A stretch of 6,546 nucleotides of DNA from Flavobacteriaceae bacterium UBA3078 (GTDB lineage Bacteria > Bacteroidota > Bacteroidia > Flavobacteriales > Flavobacteriaceae). The notes below the pieces were generated by a model that was not told the origin of the DNA, did no database searches, and was given only the letters and a program-made list of their open reading frames with translations. Of this stretch, positions 1 to 5,357 are shown in pieces. The DNA lies in contig DFBO01000042.1 of NCBI GenBank assembly GCA_002366675.1, positions 1 to 6,546 on the forward strand, read 5' to 3'. Each line of letters begins with the position of its first letter. Positions within the stretch are counted from its first letter, which is position 1. Made by a program: the position numbers and the translations under genes.

Positions 1-144
1 ACCAATGGGGTTACAGGAAATATTTTAGAAACAGATGCTCTAGCTGTTACTATTTTAAATATTAATTACCCGTTAACTAATGTTAATCTACCAAATGTAA
101 ACGCTAAAATAACAGATCTTAGTGGAATTGATGGCTTTTTAAAT
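1..144 (+). other. Truncated N-cap of LRR block 1 (EF-hand-like)
   Basis: Window residues 1-48 (TNGVTGNILETDALAV...) align without gaps to the cap at 2695-2838, at an offset of exactly 2694 bases. Both share GNILETDALAVT and NLPNVNA. In the complete copy this cap starts with IPDANFEQAL, so roughly 20 residues of this copy lie left of the window. The loop N-x-x-x-G-N-I...D resembles a calcium loop with one extra residue. Confidence 0.75.
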
Positions 145-3100
145 TTAGCAGAATTGAATTGTGATGGTAATGCACTTACTAGTTTAAACACATCATCAAA
201 TACATCTTTAACATCTATTAGGTGTGCTGACAACTTAATACAAACCTTAAACGTTTCTGGGAATGCAATTTTAGAAAGTTTAACAGCGAGTATTAACCAA
301 ATAACTAGTTTAGATGTTTTATCTAATACACAACTAGAATATTTATCTGTAAGAAGTAATCAATTATCAAGTTTGAATTTACAGAACAATACTAATCTAG
401 TAACATTATATGCGTTTAGGAATCAAATAAACACAATCAACATATCAAATAACACATTACTAACTACAGTACATGTTGGAGAAAACAATCTATCATCTAT
501 TGATGTCTCTACTAACCTTGCCTTAGAAGGATTGACATTAAATGACAATCAATTAACATCAATAAATGTTAATTCTAATACACTTTTAACTGGTTTACAG
601 GTTCATAACAATCAAATAACATCTTTAAACGTTAATTCAAATACGCTTTTAACAAATTTGCAAGTTCACAACAACCAAATTTCAACTATAGATGTAACAA
701 ACAATACAGCTCTTGATGTTTTATTCTTGGAAAACAACTTGCTGACTTCTGTAGATGTAAGTCAAAATGTCAATTTATTTAATTTAGCAGTAGGTTTAAA
801 CCAAATTACATCGCTAGATGTATCAAATAACATCGCTATTGGAAATCTAACTACCGAAGGAACATTAATAAGCTCATTAGATTTAAGCCAGAATATAAAT
901 CTTGAACAACTATGGATTGCAAATAATCCAAACTTAACAAGCATTGATTTATCTAATAATCCATTACTATGGAATTTAGGGGTTTATAATACAGTCATTT
1001 CAAATTTAGATTTATCTAACAATGCAATAACTACTTTTTATGCTGGAGATAATGCCTCTCTTTCCTTTCTAGATTTTCGCAATGGAAATAATGCAAATGT
1101 AACAGTATTTGATGTGCCTAATACTCCTAATTTAACTTGTATAAACACAGATGCTACCACTTCGCAAGTGATGATAGATTCTGGAAAGTCATTAAGTACA
1201 GATTGTGGTAATGTTCCTTCTATAGAAAGAGATGCATTAATAGCATTGTATAACAGTGCTGATGGGCCAAATTGGACAGATAACACCAACTGGAATACAA
1301 CACAACCTGTTTCTACCTGGGCTGGAATAACTGTTGTAGATGGTCATGTAACAGAAATAAATAGATTTCAATCTAACTTAACAGGAACATTACCTGCAGA
1401 ATTACAAAATTTAACATATTTAGAATATTTGCAACTTGTAAGAAATAATTTGTCTGGGACTATTCCAGACCTTACAAGTTTAACCAATTTAAGTTTCTTT
1501 AATATTAATTTGAACGATTTCCAATTTGCAGATTTTGAAAATGAATTTGTTTCATACAGTACAAATATTGCTAGCTTTTTATATGCAGTTATGAATAAAG
1601 TGGAGCTGGAAAGTGACGTTGATTTAGTAGTTGGGCAAACCTATGCCATGAACATGCCAGTAATTAATGGAACTGGAGTAACGTATCAATGGTATAAAAA
1701 CAATGAGCCTATTGCGGGAGAAACAGGCTTAAGCTATACTATTACAAATGCTCAAGTAGGAGATGCTGGAAACTATACGTGTAAAGCTACTAGTCCCATA
1801 GTAACAGATTTAAGTATTGAGCGAGAGACTGTACATATTTATCGAGAGATATTAGCATCAGATAGAGATGCTCTTATTGCCTTTTATAATGCGACAAACG
1901 GAACAAACTGGGCCAATAACACAAATTGGGATACAACAGCTCCTGTTTATGATTGGTATGGAATAACAGTATCAGATGATCGCGTTATTGAAATAAATTT
2001 AGGGTCTAACAATTTAGTTGGAGTGTTACCAACACAATTAGGAGATTTAGATAATCTTGAAAAATTAGTTCTTAATTTTAATAGCTTAACTGGTAATATT
2101 CCTGTTGAATTAGGGAATTGTACAGAATTAACCGAAATAAATTTATGGAGTAATAATTTGATGGGTAATATTCCTGTAGAATTAGGGAATTGCACATCTT
2201 TAGTTGTATTAAGTTTGGAGGATAACCAGCTTACAGGCAATATTCCTGCATCATTTTCTAATTTAACAGCCATGGGTTCCTTTTGGGTTAATGGGAATCA
2301 ATTGTCTGGAGATATACCAGATATATTATCTTACTGGCCTGATTTATTTTATTTCTCAATAGGAGATGTTAATGGTAGTGGTTCGTACAATAACTTTTCA
2401 GGAACAGTTGATTTAAGTAATAACCCAGATTTAATAGGTTGTTGGGTAGATAACAATGCTATTTCAACTTTAAATTTAAAAAATGGTAATAACATAAATT
2501 TCAACAATAATAATTTTAACGCTAATAACAATCCAAATTTAGTTTGTATTCAAGTAGACGATGCAGCATACAGTACAACCAATTGGACAAGTATAGATCC
2601 AACGGCTAGTTTTAATGAAGATTGTGGTAATCCAATAACTATTGTTATTCCAGATGCCAATTTTGAGCAAGCATTAATAGATTTAAGCATTGATACAAAC
2701 GGATTAAATGGAAACATCTTAGAAACAGATGCTTTAGCTGTAACACATCTTGATGTTTCTGACCCAATGAATAATACTAATCTACCAAACGTAAATGCGA
2801 ATATAACAGACCTTACAGGAATTGAAGTATTTGTTAACTTGCTAGAGTTTAACGCTAGCAAAAATGATATTAGTGGAGTAGATTTAACAAATAATACATC
2901 GCTAACATCTTTAGTTATTCAAGATTGCCTTAATCTAACAACAACTATCGATGTTTCAAATAATATAGATCTTGTAACGCTTGATCTTGGAAGAAATAGA
3001 ATTTCTGGAACAGTAGTTCTTAACAATCTAAGTAATCTCGAATATTTGTATTTGCAAGCTAATCAAAATATTACAAGCCTTGAACTTGCTAATAATCCTA

Positions 3101-5325
3101 ATCTCAAAGTAGTATGGGCTTCATGGAATCAAATACCTAATGTGGATGTTTCTGGGAATTTAGATTTACAAGAATTGTGGGTACATAATAATACAATTAA
3201 TACTATTGATGTTACTAATAACGGTTCGCTTGAAGTGTTATCTGTTAGGAATAATGGCATGAATACACTTAATATTACTAATAACCCATTACTATACAGA
3301 TTAGATTGTAATGGCAATAATTTAACTACTATTGATCTTTCCAATAATTCAATATTAGAAACTTTATACGCTCATGACAATCAAATAACATCTTTAAATC
3401 TTAATTCTAATACACTTTTAACAAGAATAGAGCTTCAAAACAATCAAATTCCTGCAATTGATGTAACAAACAATACAGCTCTTGAAATATTATGGCTTGA
3501 AAATAACCTCTTGACTTCGGTAGATGTTAGTCAAAATACGAGTTTGTTAAATCTAGCTGTTGGTTTAAACCCAATTACAAGTTTAGATGTTACAAATCTC
3601 ACTATAATACAAAACTTGACTTCAGAAGGTACATTGATAAGCTCGTTAGAATTAAGCCAGAATGGAGAATTACGACAAATGTGGCTAGCAGACAATCCCA
3701 ACTTAACTCATTTAGACCTGTCTAACAACCCTCTGCTTTGGAATTTAGGTATTTACAATACACCTATTGAGAGTTTAGATTTATCAAATAATAGTATTAC
3801 AAGCTTATATGCTAATGACATGCCAAACCTATACAGATTAGATTTAATTAATGGTAATAACATTAATGTGACTGAAATGCATTTAACAGGTAATACAAGT
3901 TTAGAGTGCGTATCTGTAGACGATGCTGCCTATGCAACAACAAACTGGACAGATATAGAACTCACTACATCATTTAGTGAAGATTGTAATGCTGTTTGGA
4001 CAGTTTATACTACAGACACTAATTTAGAAACAGCAATTGATACTTATTTAACAGTTATAGATACAGATATGGATGGTGTAATGTCTTATGAAGAAGCTGC
4101 AGCATATACAGGAACTTTAGATTTAAGTGGTTCTGGTATAGTAGACATAACTGGACTTGAAGCTTTTACAAGTGTAACTGAAATTAATCTTTCTGGAAAC
4201 AGTATTACTGATTTAAGTGCGCTTATTGATAGTGATTCAGTAATCATAACTAGAAATAATGTTGAATTTAAAACAGTTAATAGAAGAAACTTTACGGCAC
4301 TTCAAGTATTAAACTGTAGTAATAATAATTTAACTTCTTTAGATGTAAGTCTTATTACAACATTAACAACTTTAGATTGTTCTAATAATCAACTTGAAGT
4401 TCTAAATGCTAAAAATGGAAATAACATTTTGCTTACATCTTTTGATGCAACAAATAATCCAGGCCTATATTGTGTTTTAGTAGACGATGTTTCTCATGCA
4501 ACGACTAATTGGACAGCAAAAGACAACCAAACGCTATTCAGCGATACAGATTGTAATGCTAAATTACAACCAAAAGTATTTTTACAAGGTGCTATGTTAA
4601 ACCCAATTCCTGGTGAAGAAACATTGATGAGAGACAACTTAAGGTCTTTAGGTTATTTACCAACAACAAGCCCTTATGCAGATGGATTAACTTGTGATAT
4701 ATCTGTATTTAATACAACAGGAAATGATGCTATTGTAGATTGGATTGAGATTTCGCTTAGAGATGCTTTAATCCCTGGAGACAAATTACAAACAAGATCT
4801 GCATTATTACAACGAGATGGAGATGTTGTAGATGTAGATGGAGTTTCTGAAATTGCTTTTAATCTATGGGCTAAATCTTATTATATCTCAATTAACCATC
4901 GAAATCATTTAGATGTTATGTCTAATGCTTCAAGCGTTTTAAACTTTACACCTTCTACATTTAATTTTGCTGATGGTAGCGTTTCTACTTATGGTACAAA
5001 TGCCCAAACTAGTTTTGGAATGCCATCAGGAATTATTGGATTATGGTCTGGAGACACAAACTCAGGAAATCAAATTAAATTCTCAGGAGCAAACAATGGT
5101 AGTAATACCATTAAAGATTTTGTATTAGCAGATCCAGGAAATGGATTCAATTCTGTTACTTTTTCTTCAACTGGTTATTTAAATATTGATATAAACATGG
5201 ATGGTAATGCGAAATTTTCTGGATCAGGTAATGATAGTAATGTTATAAAAGACAATGTCTTATCTCATCCTGGCAATGGGTTTAATTCGCCAACATTCAC
5301 CATATCACCAACAACACCTCAATAA
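1..5325 (+). CDS. Giant multi-module leucine-rich repeat surface protein, 5' end missing
   Basis: The frame is open from base 1 to the TAA at 5323-5325 (1774 codons), so start and signal peptide lie upstream. Residues are counted from the window edge. Order: truncated N-cap (1-48), nested 21-residue LRRs (49-359), Cys cap (360-402), plant-type LRR N-cap plus short LRRs (406-510), Ig-like domain (534-613), second plant-type N-cap and 24-residue LRRs (617-825), Cys cap (826-875), EF-hand-like N-cap (881-920), 15 LRRs (947-1266), Cys cap (1280-1329), EF-hand plus short LRRs (1335-1518), C-terminal region with two dockerin-like repeats (1524-1774). LRR and Ig modules normally bind proteins or glycans; the ligand cannot be read from sequence. 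Probably exported and surface-attached, but the C-terminus TISPTTPQ lacks the T9SS sorting domain usual for such proteins. It is probably co-transcribed with the gene 32 bases downstream, which has one. LRR assignment is firm; adhesion or ligand binding is inferred. Confidence 0.93.
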   Translation, partial: TNGVTGNILETDALAVTILNINYPLTNVNLPNVNAKITDLSGIDGFLNLAELNCDGNALTSLNTSSNTSLTSIRCADNLIQTLNVSGNAILESLTASINQITSLDVLSNTQLEYLSVRSNQLSSLNLQNNTNLVTLYAFRNQINTINISNNTLLTTVHVGENNLSSIDVSTNLALEGLTLNDNQLTSINVNSNTLLTGLQVHNNQITSLNVNSNTLLTNLQVHNNQISTIDVTNNTALDVLFLENNLLTSVDVSQNVNLFNLAVGLNQITSLDVSNNIAIGNLTTEGTLISSLDLSQNINLEQLWIANNPNLTSIDLSNNPLLWNLGVYNTVISNLDLSNNAITTFYAGDNASLSFLDFRNGNNANVTVFDVPNTPNLTCINTDATTSQVMIDSGKSLSTDCGNVPSIERDALIALYNSADGPNWTDNTNWNTTQPVSTWAGITVVDGHVTEINRFQSNLTGTLPAELQNLTYLEYLQLVRNNLSGTIPDLTSLTNLSFFNINLNDFQFADFENEFVSYSTNIASFLYAVMNKVELESDVDLVVGQTYAMNMPVINGTGVTYQWYKNNEPIAGETGLSYTITNAQVGDAGNYTCKATSPIVTDLSIERETVHIYREILASDRDALIAFYNATNGTNWANNTNWDTTAPVYDWYGITVSDDRVIEINLGSNNLVGVLPTQLGDLDNLEKLVLNFNSLTGNIPVELGNCTELTEINLWSNNLMGNIPVELGNCTSLVVLSLEDNQLTGNIPASFSNLTAMGSFWVNGNQLSGDIPDILSYWPDLFYFSIGDVNGSGSYNNFSGTVDLSNNPDLIGCWVDNNAISTLNLKNGNNINFNNNNFNANNNPNLVCIQVDDAAYSTTNWTSIDPTASFNEDCGNPITIVIPDANFEQALIDLSIDTNGLNGNILETDALAVTHLDVSDPMNNTNLPNVNANITDLTGIEVFVNLLEFNASKNDISGVDLTNNTSLTSLVIQDCLNLTTTIDVSNNIDLVTLDLGRNRISGTVVLNNLSNLEYLYLQANQNITSLELANNPNLKVVWASWNQIPNVDVSGNLDLQELWVHNNTINTIDVTNNGSLEVLSVRNNGMNTLNITNNPLLYRLDCNGNNLTTIDLSNNSILETLYAHDNQITSLNLNSNTLLTRIELQNNQIPAIDVTNNTALEILWLENNLLTSVDVSQNTSLLNLAVGLNPITSLDVTNLTIIQNLTSEGTLISSLELSQNGELRQMWLADNPNLTHLDLSNNPLLWNLGIYNTPIESLDLSNNSITSLYANDMPNLYRLDLINGNNINVTEMHLTGNTSLECVSVDDAAYATTNWTDIELTTSFSEDCNAVWTVYTTDTNLETAIDTYLTVIDTDMDGVMSYEEAAAYTGTLDLSGSGIVDITGLEAFTSVTEINLSGNSITDLSALIDSDSVIITRNNVEFKTVNRRNFTALQVLNCSNNNLTSLDVSLITTLTTLDCSNNQLEVLNAKNGNNILLTSFDATNNPGLYCVLVDDVSHATTNWTAKDNQTLFSDTDCNAKLQPKVFLQGAMLNPIPGEETLMRDNLRSLGYLPTTSPYADGLTCDISVFNTTGNDAIVDWIEISLRDALIPGDKLQTRSALLQRDGDVVDVDGVSEIAFNLWAKSYYISINHRNHLDVMSNASSVLNFTPSTFNFADGSVSTYGTNAQTSFGMPSGIIGLWSGDTNSGNQIKFSGANNGSNTIKDFVLADPGNGFNSVTFSSTGYLNIDINMDGNAKFSGSGNDSNVIKDNVLSHPGNGFNSPTFTISPTTPQ
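145..1029 (+). repeat. LRR block 1: 14 tandem 63-bp units coding nested 21-residue LRRs
   Basis: Units begin at 145, 208, 271, 334, 397, 460, 523, 586, 649, 712, 775, 838, 901 (22 residues) and 967. The consensus is LxxLxVxxNQLTSLDVSxNTx: two LxxLxLxxN half-units of 11 and 10 residues nested in each 21-residue repeat. This fits the nested (IRREKO) LRR class described for E. coli YddK. Unit 12 (838) has TEGT where the conserved Asn normally sits, and its partner in block 3 shares this change. A degenerate fifteenth unit at 1030 runs into the Cys cap. Confidence 0.9.
553..678 (+). repeat. Two adjacent near-identical 63-bp LRR units
   Basis: Positions 553-615 and 616-678 encode units identical at 18 of 21 residues (shared core NVNSNTLLT and LQVHNNQ). 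By eye the DNA is identical at about 50 of 63 bases, and most differences are silent third-position changes. The matching place in block 3 (3385-3447) has one such unit, so this looks like a single-unit tandem duplication in block 1. Confidence 0.8.
1078..1206 (+). other. Cys cap 1 closing LRR block 1
   Basis: The segment begins RNGNNANVTVF and ends STDC. Cys codons at 1138 and 1204 are 22 residues apart. It belongs to a module seen four times in this gene (NGNN...NPxLxC...DC), always directly after an LRR run. This copy is the most degraded: it lacks the VDDxxYxTTNWT stretch of the others. A disulfide-closed C-terminal cap is inferred. Confidence 0.7.
1216..1530 (+). other. Plant-type LRR N-cap 1 with short LRR run
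   Basis: ERDALIALYNSADGPNW, then TNW and TWAGITVVDGHVTEI follow the plan of the plant LRR N-terminal domain (LRRNT_2: D-x-AL...W...W-x-G-V/I...V). About three LRRs follow, with TGTLPAELQNL and SGTIPDLTSL showing the GxIP signature of plant-specific LRRs. The cap is repeated at 1849, so the two are internal paralogues. The cysteines of plant caps are absent, as is usual in bacterial versions. Confidence 0.72.
1600..1839 (+). other. Ig-like domain between two LRR modules
   Basis: VELESDVDLVVGQTYAMNMP is followed by TYQWYKNNEPIAG (C-strand Trp codon at 1690), then ITNAQVGDAGNYTCKA, the D-x-G-x-Y-x-C signature of the Ig F strand (Cys codon at 1780). The B-strand Cys that would pair with it is missing; YAMNMP stands there. 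The domain lies exactly between the two plant-type LRR modules and probably acts as a rigid spacer or a second binding surface. Confidence 0.82.
1849..2475 (+). other. Plant-type LRR N-cap 2 with 24-residue LRRs
   Basis: DRDALIAFYNATNGTNWANN, then TNWDTTAPVYDWYGITV and RVIEINL form the N-cap. Plant-specific type LRRs follow from about 1990, of the form LxxLxLxxNxLxGxIPxxLGN. Clear units carry VGVLPTQLGDL, TGNIPVELGNC, MGNIPVELGNC, TGNIPASFSNL and SGDIPDILSYW. The last part (IGDVNGSGSYNNFSGTVDLSNNPDL) drifts into an irregular LRR before the Cys cap. This is the longest GxIP run in the window. Confidence 0.82.
2092..2235 (+). repeat. Tandem 72-bp LRR repeat pair
   Basis: GGTAATATTCCTGT starts at 2092 and again at 2164, exactly 72 bases (24 codons) apart, followed both times by the coding for ELGNCT. 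The conserved length and the near-identical DNA at the start of each unit indicate a fairly recent unit duplication inside the plant-type LRR run. Confidence 0.8.
2476..2625 (+). other. Cys cap 2
   Basis: It starts KNGNNINFNNNNFNANNNP, has LVCIQVDDAAYSTTNWT in the middle and ends FNEDC. Cys codons at 2545 and 2623 are 26 residues apart. It closes the plant-type LRR run although the same cap closes nested-LRR runs elsewhere, so the cap is shared between two LRR classes. Confidence 0.75.
2641..2760 (+). other. EF-hand-like N-cap of LRR block 3
   Basis: IVIPDANFEQALIDLSIDTN leads into GLNGNILETDALAVTHLDVS. The segment DTNGLNGNILETD (2692-2730) reads as a calcium loop with one extra residue: acidic or amide side chains at 1, 3 and 6, then Gly, then Ile, then a closing Asp. 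The same cap, truncated, opens the window, and a canonical 12-residue version occurs at 4060. Confidence 0.68.
2839..3798 (+). repeat. LRR block 3: 15 tandem nested LRR units, paralogous to block 1
   Basis: Units begin at 2839, 2902 (23 residues), 2971 (22), 3037 (22), 3103, 3166, 3229, 3292, 3355, 3418, 3481, 3544, 3607, 3670 (22) and 3736. From 3418 onward the units match block 1 one for one from 649 (offset 2769). Shared landmarks are DVTNNTAL, LENNLLTSVDVSQN, NLAVGLN, EGTLISSL and LSNNPLLWNLG. The first half is much more diverged and holds the irregular-length units. The block has one more unit than block 1, consistent with gain or loss of whole 63-bp units. Confidence 0.9.
3838..3987 (+). 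other. Cys cap 3 closing LRR block 3
   Basis: It starts with coding for LDLINGNNINVTEMHLTGN, continues SLECVSVDDAAYATTNWT and ends SFSEDC. Cys codons at 3907 and 3985 are 26 residues apart, the same spacing as cap 2. VDDAAY-TTNWT is almost unchanged between caps 2 and 3. Confidence 0.75.
4003..4560 (+). other. EF-hand cap, short LRR block 4 and Cys cap 4
   Basis: TTDTNLETAIDTYLTVIDTD mirrors the IPDANFEQALIDLSIDTN cap, here with a canonical 12-residue EF-hand loop DTDMDGVMSYEE at 4060-4095 (Asp at 1, 3 and 5, Gly at 6, Glu at 12). LRRs follow: TGTLDLSGSGI, VTEINLSGNSITDL, then an irregular stretch (SVIITRNNVEFKTVNRRNF, about 4228-4293), then LQVLNCSNNNLTSLDVS and LTTLDCSNNQL. Cys cap 4 has Cys codons at 4471 and 4552, 27 residues apart. 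The block is a compact version of blocks 1 and 3. Confidence 0.78.
4570..5010 (+). other. Conserved flavobacterial-type C-terminal beta domain
   Basis: Key stretches are KVFLQGAMLN, MRDNLRSLGYLPTTSPYADG, TGNDAIVDWIEISLRD, RSALLQRDGDVVDVDGVS and YYISINHRNHLDVMS. From memory this is a recurring C-terminal region in large secreted proteins of Flavobacteriaceae, often just before calcium-loop repeats like those that follow here. It is probably a beta-sandwich. Its function is unknown, and no catalytic motif is visible. Confidence 0.6.
5053..5298 (+). other. Duplicated dockerin-like repeats at the extreme C-terminus
   Basis: Two 37-residue repeats start at 5053 and 5188 (offset 135 bases) and are identical at 23 of 37 positions. 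Shared parts are KFSG, SN-IKD-VL and PGNGFNS-TF. Each opens with a possible calcium loop: DTNSGN in the first, which lacks the fifth-position Asp, and DINMDG in the second, which is complete. Two short duplicated D-x-N-x-D-G segments near a C-terminus are the plan of dockerins. The repeat spacing and the KFSG part differ from classical dockerins, so this is an analogy rather than a family assignment. Confidence 0.55.
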
Positions 5326-5357
5326 ATTTTAAAACCTTAATTATTAAAAACAATTAT

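Noticed and set aside
154..156. TTG at 154 as start of the LRR gene
   Set aside because: The frame is open to base 1, and the preceding 51 codons align with the internal cap at 2695-2847, so the gene begins upstream of the window.
145..1029. Regular 63-bp spacing as a CRISPR-like or non-coding tandem array
   Set aside because: The units are coding LRRs in one frame with no constant repeat/variable spacer pattern; divergence is spread over the whole unit and largely silent.
762..3344. Six antisense open frames of 60-108 codons opposite the LRR gene
   Set aside because: They lie wholly inside an obvious coding region, mirror its repeat composition, show no domain features and are explained by the low stop frequency opposite LRR codons.
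5299..5357. Lost T9SS sorting domain of the LRR protein through a frameshift near its end
   Set aside because: Other frames after 5300 run quickly into stops and hold no YPNP or GxY motifs before the next gene; the ending after the second dockerin-like repeat looks natural.
5326..5357. Separate promoter for the small secreted protein in the 32-base gap
   Set aside because: No TAnnTTTG-type Bacteroidota -7 element or -33 TTTG is visible, and the gap is too short; co-transcription is more likely.
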